Shown: piece by piece, positions 1 through 6,033 of the stretch
Numbering within the stretch: position 1 is the stretch's first letter
How the letters are laid out: the number at the start of each line of letters is the position of its first letter
Origin: an uncultured Porphyromonadaceae bacterium
GTDB taxonomy: Bacteria; Bacteroidota; Bacteroidia; Bacteroidales; Muribaculaceae
Length of the DNA stretch: 9,956 bases
Direction of reading: 5' to 3'
Assembly: GCA_947166165.1 (NCBI GenBank)
Contig: CAMVDK010000109.1
Span: 1 to 9,956 of the forward strand
Program-made: the position numbers and the translations under genes
Notes under the pieces: model-generated
The model's database searches: none
Told to the model about the DNA's origin: nothing
What the model saw: the letters and a program-made list of their open reading frames with translations, nothing else

Positions 1-30
1 GCCGACATCGTCGAGAACCAGTTCGGCTGA
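1..30 (+). CDS. C-terminal end of an unidentified gene (partial)
   Basis: Frame 1 reads nine sense codons (A-D-I-V-E-N-Q-F-G) and then TGA at 28-30. The codons are GC-ending like the neighbouring genes. A strong hairpin follows 22 bases later, as expected for the end of a transcription unit. Only nine residues are visible, so the product cannot be named. The main doubt is that such a short open stretch could be chance. Confidence 0.4.
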   Translation, partial: ADIVENQFG

Positions 31-52
31 GCGACGACGGAGTTATAAAATA

Positions 53-105
53 CGAGGTGCGGGATGCCAGCCGCCAAACGGCGTGCTGCGGCATCCCGCA
101 CCTCG
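53..105. terminator. Strong hairpin terminator between convergent genes
   Basis: A perfect 16-base-pair stem joins 53-68 (CGAGGTGCGGGATGCC) and 90-105. It is topped by a second short helix (69-75 with 80-87, one bulge) and an AAAC loop. On the minus strand the stem is followed by TATTTTATAA, a U-rich tail that suits rho-independent termination of the peptidase gene ending at 117. On the plus strand it could also stop transcripts of the gene ending at 30, although no clear U-run follows there. The position between convergent genes supports a bidirectional terminator. Confidence 0.8.
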
Positions 106-116
106 CATTACGTCTG

Positions 117-1514
117 TCACTGGGCCATGAAAGCCTCGACGTCGGCGGCGTGGTAGGGGATGCGCTCCTCACCCAAGAACCGGCAGCCGTCGGCGGTGAT
201 GAGGATATCGTCCTCGATGCGGATGCCGCCAAAGTCCTTGTAGGTCTCCAGCAGGTCGAAGTTGAGCCATTCGGCGCAGTGGCCGCTGGCGCGCCAGTCG
301 TCGATGAGTGCGGGGATGAAGTAGATGCCCGGCTCGTCGGTCACCACGAATCCCTCTTGCAGGCGCCGTCCCATGCGCAGACAGTTGGTGCCGAACTGCT
401 CCAAATTGGGCCGCGTCTCGTCGTCGAAGCCCACGTAGATTTGCTCCAGGCCTTCCATGTCGTGCACGTCCATGCCCATCATGTGTCCCAGTCCGTGGGG
501 CAGGAACATGGCGTGTGCGCCGGCGGCCACGGCCTCGTCGACGTCGCCGCGCATCAGTCCCAGTTCTTTGAGGCGCTCGGTCATCAGCCGGCACACGCTC
601 AGGTGCACGTCCATGTATTTCACACCGGGCTTGGCCACGGCCAGGGCGTGGTCGTGGCATTCAACCACGATGTCGTAGATGTCGCGCTGGCGCTGCGAGT
701 AGCGGCCGCTCACGGGCATGGTGCGCGTGTGGTCGCTGCAGTAGTTGTTCACGGTCTCGGCTCCGGCGTCGCACAGCGCCAGCCGTCCGGCCTCGAGCAC
801 AGCCATCGACGGATTGCCGTGCATGATTTCGCCGTGCTGCGAGAAGATGGTGGCGAAGCTCTCGTGGGCGCCCAGGCTGTGGGCGATGCCGTCCACCTGG
901 CCGCCGATATACTTCTCGGTCACACCCGGCTTCACCAGGCGCATGGCGGTGGTGTGCATCATGTAGCCGATGTGGGCGGCGCGCTCCAGCTCCTCGATTT
1001 CCTGCGGCTCCTTGACGCTGCGCATCTCTATCACGGCCATGCGCAGGCGGTGGCTCACGGCGGCACGCTGGTCGCGCGGATGGATGCCCAGCAGGTCCAT
1101 GAGCTGGATCATGGTGTCGTGGCGGTAGGGCGGCAGGTAGTGGATGGTGCGGCCCTGGCGGCGGGCTTCGTCGCAGATGACCTGCAGTTGCGCCATCGGG
1201 GCACTGTGGGCCACACCCACCTGCGCGGCCAGGTGGGCCACAGCATCGACCGAGCCAAACCACACGATGTCCTCGATGTCGATGTCGTCGCCGATGAGCG
1301 TCTCGCGGTTGTTGTCGATGTCAATCACACCCACCAGGCCATCACGCTGCTGGCCAAAGTAGTAGAGAAACGTGGAGTCCTGACGGAAGGGGTAGTAGGC
1401 ATTGCCAGGATAGTTGCACGGCGACTCGTTGTTGCCGAACAGAATAATCACGCCATCGCCCACAAGTTCTTTGAGCCGGGCCCGGCGATTGATGTAAGTC
1501 TCTTTGCTGAACAT
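117..1514 (-). CDS. pepP: Xaa-Pro aminopeptidase (aminopeptidase P, M24 metallopeptidase)
   Basis: The 465-residue product is a cytoplasmic di-metal exopeptidase that removes an N-terminal residue preceding proline. Residues ~1-130 form the AMP_N domain (start MFSKETYINRRARL, then RQDSTFLYYFG near 44-54). Residues ~175-455 are the pita-bread catalytic domain. All five expected metal ligands are visible: D249 (CDAGAE), D261 (SDHTRT), H344 (HGLGHMMG), E394 (TDEPGIY) and E434 (IRIEDD). Length matches bacterial aminopeptidase P. I chose the ATG at 1514 because the reading frame stays open upstream to 1667, but that extension runs through the promoter region and lacks family similarity. A -7 box lies at 1548-1555. 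No signal peptide is seen. It stands alone, with a hairpin terminator just downstream, and is divergent from the methyltransferase gene. Confidence 0.93.
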   Translation of the reverse strand: MFSKETYINRRARLKELVGDGVIILFGNNESPCNYPGNAYYPFRQDSTFLYYFGQQRDGLVGVIDIDNNRETLIGDDIDIEDIVWFGSVDAVAHLAAQVGVAHSAPMAQLQVICDEARRQGRTIHYLPPYRHDTMIQLMDLLGIHPRDQRAAVSHRLRMAVIEMRSVKEPQEIEELERAAHIGYMMHTTAMRLVKPGVTEKYIGGQVDGIAHSLGAHESFATIFSQHGEIMHGNPSMAVLEAGRLALCDAGAETVNNYCSDHTRTMPVSGRYSQRQRDIYDIVVECHDHALAVAKPGVKYMDVHLSVCRLMTERLKELGLMRGDVDEAVAAGAHAMFLPHGLGHMMGMDVHDMEGLEQIYVGFDDETRPNLEQFGTNCLRMGRRLQEGFVVTDEPGIYFIPALIDDWRASGHCAEWLNFDLLETYKDFGGIRIEDDILITADGCRFLGEERIPYHAADVEAFMAQ

Positions 1515-1547
1515 ATCTCGAATGAATTTATTTTGGGTTTCAATCGG

Positions 1548-1555
1548 CAAAGTTA
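1548..1555 (-). promoter_or_regulatory. Probable -7 box for the aminopeptidase gene
   Basis: On the minus strand the bases read TAACTTTG, an exact TAnnTTTG match to the Bacteroidota primary sigma factor -7 element. It lies 33 bases from the ATG at 1514, predicting a leader of about 25-30 bases. No clear TTTG -33 box is present at the usual 19-21 base spacing. The spacer region instead carries the opposing -7 box of the divergent gene. Confidence 0.6.
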
Positions 1556-1568
1556 GTAAATTTATTCG

Positions 1569-1576
1569 TACCTTTG
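1569..1576 (+). promoter_or_regulatory. Probable -7 box for the rRNA methyltransferase gene
   Basis: TACCTTTG on the plus strand matches TAnnTTTG exactly. A start near 1583 would give a leader of about 110 bases before the ATG at 1696, unusually long compared with other promoters here. The leader begins in an A-rich run and contains a small ORF at 1597-1680. A -33 TTTG is not visible. The box pairs as an imperfect inverted repeat with the minus-strand box at 1548-1555. Confidence 0.6.
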
Positions 1577-1596
1577 CAGCGGTAAAACGAAAAAAG

Positions 1597-1680
1597 ATGC
1601 AACCCTCGAGGCCGCCATCGCGTGCCACGACGGCCGCGCCCGGGCGCTTGAGGCCCGGAACCAGCATCCCGAATCACTAA
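1597..1680 (+). CDS. Candidate 27-codon upstream ORF in the methyltransferase leader
   Basis: An ATG directly after an A-rich stretch (ACGAAAAAAG), typical of translation starts in this phylum, opens a 27-codon frame that ends with TAA at 1678-1680, 15 bases before the main ATG. The predicted peptide is rich in proline, arginine and alanine (starts MQPSRPPSR, ends GTSIPNH) and has no recognised domain. It is in the same frame as the downstream gene but separated from it by the stop. It could be a leader peptide that couples or tunes translation, or simply an accidental ORF in a GC-rich leader. Confidence 0.3.
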   Translation: MQPSRPPSRATTAAPGRLRPGTSIPNH

Positions 1681-1695
1681 AAAACACTGACGACA

Positions 1696-3231
1696 ATGAC
1701 CGAGAAATTCGACATGGTGGCCAAGACGTTCCAGGGTCTGGAAGGCGTGCTTGCCGACGAACTGCGTGCCCTGGGGGCCGAAAACGTGACCGAGGGCACA
1801 CGCATGGTGGCCTTCGCCGGCGACAAAGCCACGCTCTACCGGGCCAACTTCTGCTGCCGGACCGCTCTGCGCATCCTCAAGCCCTTCTTCAAGTTCCGAT
1901 CCACCAATGCCGACGACCTCTACGAGCAGGTGAAAGGCTACGACTGGAGTACCATCATGGACGTGCGCACCACCTTCGCCATCGACGCCACGACCTTTGG
2001 CGACGAGTTCAGCCACTCGCGGTTCGTCACCTACCGCGTCAAAGACGCCATTGCCGACCACTTCATGGAAAAAGAGGGCCATCGCCCCAGCATACGCATC
2101 ACCAACCCCGACATCCTGCTCGACGTGCACATCAACGGCGACCAGGTCACCCTCTCGCTCGACTCCAGCGGTGAGCCGCTCTACAAGCGCGGATGGCGCG
2201 TGGCGCAGACCGACGCACCCATCAACGAGGTGCTCGCCGCCGGCATCATCCTGCTCAGCAAGTGGAACGGCACCACCGACCTGATCGACCCCATGTGCGG
2301 CTCGGGCACATTCCTGGTCGAGGCCGCCCTCATTGCCGCCAACATCAACCCCGGCGTGTTTCGCAAGGAATATGCCTTCCAGCACTGGAACGACTACGAC
2401 GCCGATCTCTTCTCCGAAATCTACAACGACGACAGCCAGGAGCGGGAGTTCGAACACAAGATTCACGGCTACGACATCGCCCACCAGGCCATCGCCATCG
2501 CGCAGGCCAACGTCAAGAGTGCCGGCGTGGGCAAGATGGTGGAACTGCAGCAGCGCGACATCGACGACTGGACCGAAGCCACTCCCGGAGGAACCATCAT
2601 CACCAACCCGCCCTACGGCGAGCGCCTGCGCGTGAACGACATGGAGCGGCTCTACACCACCCTGGGCGCAAAGTTCAAGAACGTGTTCAAAGGCTACAAC
2701 GTGTGGGTGATTGGCTACCAGCGCGAGCACTTCGACTGGATCGGGCTCAAGGCCTCGGTGCGCTACCCCCTGCTCAACGCGGGTCTGGAGTGCGAACTGC
2801 GCCAATACGTGATTTTCGACGGCACCTACAACGATATGCGCTCGCGAGGCGAAGACGTGAAGAACGACGACTTCCGAGCCAGCCGGCGAGAGCGCGGCCA
2901 CGAGTTCCGCGAGATGCGGTCCGACGGCCGCCCCGCCCACGACGGTGAGCGTCGAGACTTCGAACGCCGACCCCCGCGCCCCCGCGACGACCGCGACGGC
3001 GGCGAGCGACGCGACTATGACCGCCGCCCCCTGCGCCCCCGCGACGACCGTGACGGCGGCGGCGACGAACCCCGTCCGCCACGTCGCCCGCGCTACGAGG
3101 GCGGTCCGCGCCTCGGTGCCGATAAAGAAGTGCCCATCATCCACGGCCGCCGCAAGAGTTGGAAGCGCCGCGACCTCGATGACCCCCAGCCCGGCCCCAA
3201 TCCCACACCAAACCCCGACAGCGACAACTGA
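1696..3231 (+). CDS. rlmL: THUMP-domain class I SAM-dependent rRNA methyltransferase (RlmL type, 23S m2G)
   Basis: The 511-residue protein matches the N-terminal methyltransferase half of RlmL (YcbY), which methylates N2 of guanine 2445 in 23S rRNA in Escherichia coli. A THUMP RNA-binding region spans roughly residues 45-155. The SAM-binding motif I is DPMCGSGTFLVEA at 198-210. The base-amine catalytic motif TNPPYGERL is at 303-311. The catalytic core ends near residue 376. Residues ~377-511 form a charged, low-complexity Arg/Asp/Pro tail with a 19-residue tandem repeat, presumably a disordered RNA-contacting extension. The start at 1696 gives the family N-terminus (MTEKFDMVAKTFQGLEGVL). Exact target base is inferred from the family. 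A related single-domain THUMP methyltransferase acting on another guanine is the main alternative. Confidence 0.88.
   Translation: MTEKFDMVAKTFQGLEGVLADELRALGAENVTEGTRMVAFAGDKATLYRANFCCRTALRILKPFFKFRSTNADDLYEQVKGYDWSTIMDVRTTFAIDATTFGDEFSHSRFVTYRVKDAIADHFMEKEGHRPSIRITNPDILLDVHINGDQVTLSLDSSGEPLYKRGWRVAQTDAPINEVLAAGIILLSKWNGTTDLIDPMCGSGTFLVEAALIAANINPGVFRKEYAFQHWNDYDADLFSEIYNDDSQEREFEHKIHGYDIAHQAIAIAQANVKSAGVGKMVELQQRDIDDWTEATPGGTIITNPPYGERLRVNDMERLYTTLGAKFKNVFKGYNVWVIGYQREHFDWIGLKASVRYPLLNAGLECELRQYVIFDGTYNDMRSRGEDVKNDDFRASRRERGHEFREMRSDGRPAHDGERRDFERRPPRPRDDRDGGERRDYDRRPLRPRDDRDGGGDEPRPPRRPRYEGGPRLGADKEVPIIHGRRKSWKRRDLDDPQPGPNPTPNPDSDN
2944..3057 (+). repeat. Two 57-bp tandem repeats encoding the methyltransferase tail
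   Basis: Units 2944-3000 and 3001-3057 encode residues 417-435 and 436-454. The two read GERRDFERRPPRPRDDRDG and GERRDYDRRPLRPRDDRDG. The units differ mostly at synonymous positions and by three substitutions (F to Y, E to D, P to L), so the protein sequence appears better kept than the DNA. This lies in the disordered tail and is a likely site of length variation between strains. Confidence 0.85.
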
Positions 3232-3307
3232 AAAGCGGTCAAGTGGGTCAGCGCCTTGGCGTGGCCGGATGGCCGCGACAAAACGGTGGACTGCCAAATC
3301 AAAACGT

Positions 3308-3344
3308 GCGACGGTAGAGCCATGACCAGTCATGGCCAGATGAC
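3308..3344 (+). repeat. Intergenic repeat, copy 1
   Basis: Begins GCGACGGTAGAGCCATG and ends TGGCCAGATGAC, with a hairpin (GCCATGA, loop CCAG, TCATGGC) inside. A shorter imperfect direct copy with the same ends lies at 3460-3490, and a related hairpin lies at 4121-4144. Confidence 0.55.
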
Positions 3345-3459
3345 CGAATACACTGGGAACCAATGCGATATAGGTGACTCGGCCAACGGGCGCGACAGGT
3401 GATGCCCCTACATTCGCACACACCAAGCGAAATGTAGAGCCGTCGACGGCTCGGTGGCC

Positions 3460-3490
3460 GCGACGGTAGGGCCAAGCGTGGCCAGATGAC
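3460..3490 (+). repeat. Intergenic repeat, copy 2
   Basis: Begins GCGACGGTAGGGCCAAGC and ends TGGCCAGATGAC, sharing both ends with copy 1 but with a different, shorter hairpin centre (GGCCA, loop AGCG, TGGCC). It follows directly after the CTACATT hairpin and the GAGCCGTC/GACGGCTC palindrome, suggesting that 3408-3490 is one compound element. Confidence 0.55.
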
Positions 3491-3652
3491 TGCGTCAAGA
3501 AGTGGCAAAAGTGTGTCGGATATTTGGCCGCCTAACGGCGGGAAAATCATGATTCTGCTGGACAGGGTTGGCTGGATGTGCCAGGCTGCCCGACAAACGG
3601 CGTGCCGTTTTGCCGGAGCAACCCAGACGTGAGCCATCCATCGGTTCAAGAA

Positions 3653-3671
3653 GCCGCCAGGCCTAGGCGGC
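3653..3671 (-). terminator. Possible terminator for the small hypothetical gene
   Basis: A six-base-pair stem GCCGCC/GGCGGC (3653-3658 with 3666-3671) lies 75 bases past the stop of the minus-strand gene ending at 3746. On the minus strand it is followed by TTCTTGAACC, only weakly U-rich. It may equally belong to the surrounding palindromic repeat array. Confidence 0.3.
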
Positions 3672-3745
3672 AGGATTGTGTGTGGTATTCATGGAAATAG
3701 GTGTATTCGACGGTTTGTAGCGATTTGCAAGGTTTGTGAAGGGCG

Positions 3746-4033
3746 TCAGGCGGTGCGGATGCGGATGGCAAGTTCCGCGGGGGTGCCTTGGAACACGATG
3801 TGCCCGTGCGAAAACAGCGTAATGACGGTTTCGCTCAGGCGAGTGTGTCCGTCGTCGTCGTGGCGCAGCGCCTCGGCTTGCAGTTGGTACTTGCCATCGG
3901 CCTCGATGACAACTTGCGAGACGTTGTACTTGCACTTGGCCTCGCCACCGCGCACACCTTGCACGCTGCAGCTGAGCCATGCACGTCCATAAAACTTCTT
4001 GTTAACAATCTCCTTGGTGCTCTTGTTTCTCAT
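3746..4033 (-). CDS. Hypothetical protein, 95 residues
   Basis: I do not recognise this protein. The codon use is like that of the neighbouring real genes (AAG, GAG, CTG, GCC and CGC preferred). The ATG at 4033 follows an A-rich leader (ATTCAACA). The N-terminus is basic (MRNKSTKEIVNKKFYGRAW). The rest alternates short hydrophobic and polar residues (SQVVIEADGKYQLQAEAL, then LSETVITLFSHGHIVFQG), suggesting a small all-beta protein. It contains two cysteines near the start, at residues 22 and 34, and no signal peptide or membrane segment, so it is probably cytoplasmic. It stands alone between repeat-rich spacers. The nearest upstream promoter-like site is more than 400 bases away (4466-4497). 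Confidence 0.65.
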   Translation of the reverse strand: MRNKSTKEIVNKKFYGRAWLSCSVQGVRGGEAKCKYNVSQVVIEADGKYQLQAEALRHDDDGHTRLSETVITLFSHGHIVFQGTPAELAIRIRTA

Positions 4034-4326
4034 TGTTGAATAATTTGGTTAATCAATCCGTAAAATGTGTAACTCTACCATTCTCGGCGAATCGTTCGTC
4101 GAGTGAATCCCTCGCGTGGTGGTAGAGGCCAAGAGTGGCCTACCGGCTTGAGGGACCAAGCAAGAAGGGGGGCTGGGAGTGGCCGCAGGGCATGCGGCAC
4201 CAACCCATCAACGCCTTACCGCCGTGCAGCGCCCATGTCGCACGGGGCTGTGAGTCGGCATCGGTGTCGATTGGTTGTCAGGAGATTAAGTGTTTTTGAA
4301 GGCTTGCACATAGTTTTGATTGTTTA
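4034..4326. other. Intergenic region with hairpins related to the 3.3-3.5 kb repeats
   Basis: No credible gene is visible. Hairpins occur at 4121-4144 (GGTA and GGCCA pairing with TGGCCTACC, loop AGAG), 4182-4198 (GCCGCA/TGCGGC) and 4222-4245 (CCGTGC/GCACGG). The 4121-4144 hairpin resembles the GGTAGGGCCAAGCGTGGCC core at 3465-3483, so the same repeat family probably flanks the small gene on both sides. Bases 4246-4326 show nothing specific to me. Confidence 0.5.
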
Positions 4327-4459
4327 GTTAATTATCGATTAACTCACATTATATTTCCCACCGTTGCAGTCTATGTGAGGGAAACTGCTGGTTGGAGCGG
4401 CACTGAAGCCGTCTCGGAATGCTTGATTTAATGGGTCAACTTTGCTCCATATCTTAAAT
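4327..4459 (-). ncRNA. Candidate structured RNA with interleaved helices
   Basis: A consensus promoter (4466-4497) predicts a minus-strand start near 4459, but the ~130 bases that follow hold no ORF with a usable start. In transcript order there is a hairpin GGC/GCC flanked by GAG/CTC (4415-4395). Next come GCAGT (4388-4384) pairing with ACTGC (4370-4366), TTTCCC (4384-4379) pairing with GGGAAA (4359-4354), and CTCACAT (4379-4373) pairing with ATGTGAG (4349-4343). GTTAAT/ATTAAC lies at the 3' end (4343-4327). The middle pairs are interleaved, as in a pseudoknot or a switch between alternative folds. There is no clear U-tract at the end. It could be a small RNA or a long leader of the gene starting at 4033. 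I match it to no known family. Confidence 0.35.
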
Positions 4460-4465
4460 TTTTCG

Positions 4466-4497
4466 CAAAGGTATGGCAAATGTTTGAAATACGCAAA
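4466..4497 (-). promoter_or_regulatory. Consensus Bacteroidota promoter
   Basis: On the minus strand TTTG (4497-4494) is followed after exactly 20 bases by TACCTTTG (4473-4466). This matches the -33/-7 arrangement of Bacteroidota housekeeping promoters. It lies 30 bases downstream of the fucosidase operon terminator, so it starts a fresh transcript reading left. No gene starts within 400 bases downstream. Confidence 0.7.
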
Positions 4498-4526
4498 TTT
4501 TTGGTTGTAATAAATGTTAACGGCCA

Positions 4527-4569
4527 CAATAAAAGCGGCAAAAGGCTGCCTTTCGGTGGCATCTTGCCG
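4527..4569 (-). terminator. Intrinsic terminator of the fucosidase operon
   Basis: On the minus strand CGGCAA (4569-4564) pairs with TTGCCG (4541-4536), enclosing a second helix TGCC/GGCA. It is followed by CTTTTATTG. Stem plus U-rich tail about 70 bases after the fucosidase stop codon is the expected layout for a rho-independent terminator ending the five-gene operon. Confidence 0.65.
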
Positions 4570-4639
4570 ATAATTCCCTTCCATTTGGCGCGGCTCCGCC
4601 CCTCATCACGCCTGGCAAACAGCGGCGGCGTGCACGGCC

Positions 4640-6022
4640 CTATTCGATGACCAGGGCATAGGAGCCGGGCTGGAGGCCGTGGGGCAGGCTGACGGTGATG
4701 CGTCCGCCGTCGATGGTGTGGCGCAGCTTCTGTCCGGTGGCGAGCAGGCGCACGCGGCGCACGGGGCGGCTCTCGGTCCACTGCACACTCGCCGGCAGCG
4801 GTTCGCCGTCGGGCAGGGCCAGGATGGCGTAGAGCCGGCGACCGTCTTTCGAAGCGGTGAACCAGAGGTTGCCCTCGTGATAGTGCGGTGTGATGGTGGT
4901 GCCGTAGATGGCCTCGCCGTTGACCCGCAGCCACTGTCCGATGGCGCGCAGGCGCTCCACGGCCTCGGGCTGGATGAGTCCCTCGGGGGTGGGCCCCACG
5001 CCGAGCACCAGGTTGCCGCCTTTGGCCACCACTTCCACCAGTGTGTTCACCACCTGCCGCGGCGACTTCCACCGCGGTCGCGGCACCCACCCCCAGTCGT
5101 CGCTCAGCGGGATGCAACTCTCCCAGGGATAGGCCAGCTGCGCCTCGGGGATGGTGCGTTCGGGGGTCTGATAGTTCTCATAGGAGCCTCGAATGGTGCG
5201 GTCCACCACGATGAGTCCCGGCTGATGGCTGCGGGCCATGGCCACCAGGCGGTCCATGTGGATGTCCTGGCCGTTCTCGGTGCACACCCAGCCACCGTCG
5301 AGCCAGAGGATGTCGACCGTGCCGTAGCCCGACATGATTTCCTCCACCTGCCGGTGGGTGAACTGACAGAACCGCTCCCACCGCCAGGGGTGCTTGGATA
5401 TGGGATAGGTGGTGTTGCGCCCCCGGTTGGGGTAGACGTCCCACCAGTAAAACTGGCTGTGCCAGTCGGGTTTCGAGAAGTAGGTGCCGATCATGAACTG
5501 CCGGCTGCGGAAGGCGTCGAGCACATGGCGCAGCACGTCGCGGCGCTGATCGCCGGCAAAAGCGTGGCGGGCGACGCTGTAGTCGGTTTGGCGCGTGTCC
5601 CACATGCAGAACCCATCGTGGTGCTTGGTGGTGAAAATCATGTATTTCATGCCGGCCTGCTGCATGGCTTCGGCCCATTGCCCCGGGTCGAAGCGCGTGG
5701 GGTTGAACTCGTCGGCCAGGCCAAAGTACCACTGCTTGTACTGCTCGAAGGTGCGTGTGGTGTCGCGCTTGATCCAGTCCTCGTTGCATATCGACCACGA
5801 CTCCACGATGCCGGGCACCGAGTAGATGCCCCAGTGCAGCAGCACGCCGAACTTGAGGTCTTGCCAGTGCTGCAGCTTGTCGAGCACAAGAGCGTCGGTG
5901 GGCCACTGGTAGGCGTCGGCATCGCTCTGCTGATGCACGCCATTGTCGTCTTGCGCTTGGGCCACAAGGCTCAGGGCGAGCAGCCAGGCAAGCAGTGGCA
6001 ATGCTATGATTCGGTTTGTCAT
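4640..6022 (-). CDS. Secreted alpha-L-fucosidase, glycoside hydrolase family 29
   Basis: The 460-residue product hydrolyses terminal alpha-L-fucose from glycans by a retaining mechanism. Residues 1-23 are a signal peptide (hydrophobic LPLLAWLLALSLV, then AQAQ). The (beta/alpha)8 catalytic domain spans about 45-375 with family motifs FGVLLHWGIYSVP (58-70), KHHDGFCMWDT (133-143) and VDILWLDGGW (236-245). D242 is the expected nucleophile. GVGPTPEGLI (341-350) and NGEAIYGT close the domain. Residues ~376-460 look like the usual C-terminal beta-sandwich. Length is normal for the family. The ATG at 6022 lies 11 bases after the upstream stop, so it is co-transcribed with the carrier-like protein gene. 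Sequence alone does not fix linkage specificity; the general features resemble the broader GH29-A group. It probably acts in the periplasm or at the surface. Confidence 0.92.
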   Translation of the reverse strand: MTNRIIALPLLAWLLALSLVAQAQDDNGVHQQSDADAYQWPTDALVLDKLQHWQDLKFGVLLHWGIYSVPGIVESWSICNEDWIKRDTTRTFEQYKQWYFGLADEFNPTRFDPGQWAEAMQQAGMKYMIFTTKHHDGFCMWDTRQTDYSVARHAFAGDQRRDVLRHVLDAFRSRQFMIGTYFSKPDWHSQFYWWDVYPNRGRNTTYPISKHPWRWERFCQFTHRQVEEIMSGYGTVDILWLDGGWVCTENGQDIHMDRLVAMARSHQPGLIVVDRTIRGSYENYQTPERTIPEAQLAYPWESCIPLSDDWGWVPRPRWKSPRQVVNTLVEVVAKGGNLVLGVGPTPEGLIQPEAVERLRAIGQWLRVNGEAIYGTTITPHYHEGNLWFTASKDGRRLYAILALPDGEPLPASVQWTESRPVRRVRLLATGQKLRHTIDGGRITVSLPHGLQPGSYALVIE

Positions 6023-6033
6023 GTCCTGTCGGG

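Larger units (their letters stand above)
3232..3745. other. Gene-free region rich in palindromes and imperfect repeats
   Basis: I find no credible gene in these ~510 bases. Open frames here have unnatural composition and run across palindromes. Visible structures are GCCATGA/TCATGGC (3319-3336), CTACATTCGC/GCGAAATGTAG (3408-3437), a loopless 16-base palindrome at 3437-3452, CCGCC/GGCGG (3528-3541), AATCATGATT (3545-3554), AAACGGC/GCCGTTT (3595-3610) and GCCGCC/GGCGGC (3653-3671). A 10-base word TGGCCGCGAC occurs at 3270-3279 and 3455-3464. No U-rich terminator for the methyltransferase gene is obvious. The stretch is best read as an intergenic repeat array of REP or MITE-like remnants. Confidence 0.6.

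Noticed and set aside
57..1556. Long plus-strand open frame opposite the aminopeptidase gene
   Set aside because: It mirrors a complete metallopeptidase with all metal ligands. The antisense product is rich in His, Val and Ala with no family features, a known effect of GC-rich codon use on the opposite strand.
3408..3490. CRISPR array
   Set aside because: The repeats differ in length and sequence, there are only two direct copies, and no regular spacers or cas genes are present.
1540..3498. Long minus-strand open frame opposite the methyltransferase gene
   Set aside because: It is antisense to clear SAM and NPPY motifs, runs into repeat-rich intergenic DNA, and gives a low-complexity product.
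3299..3649. 116-codon minus-strand frame in the intergenic repeats
   Set aside because: It runs through several palindromes and direct repeats, has odd composition (many Arg, Cys, Trp) and no plausible start context.
3788..4039. Plus-strand frame opposite the small hypothetical gene
   Set aside because: The minus-strand reading has codon use like neighbouring genes and a better start. The plus frame looks like its shadow, although with such short ORFs the choice is not certain.
4103..4327. 74-codon plus-strand frame
   Set aside because: It is Arg/Gly-rich and spans three hairpins, with no initiation signal or recognisable domain.
4339..4584. 81-codon minus-strand frame downstream of the fucosidase
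   Set aside because: It crosses the operon terminator (4527-4569) and a consensus promoter (4466-4497). No start codon exists after the predicted transcription start.
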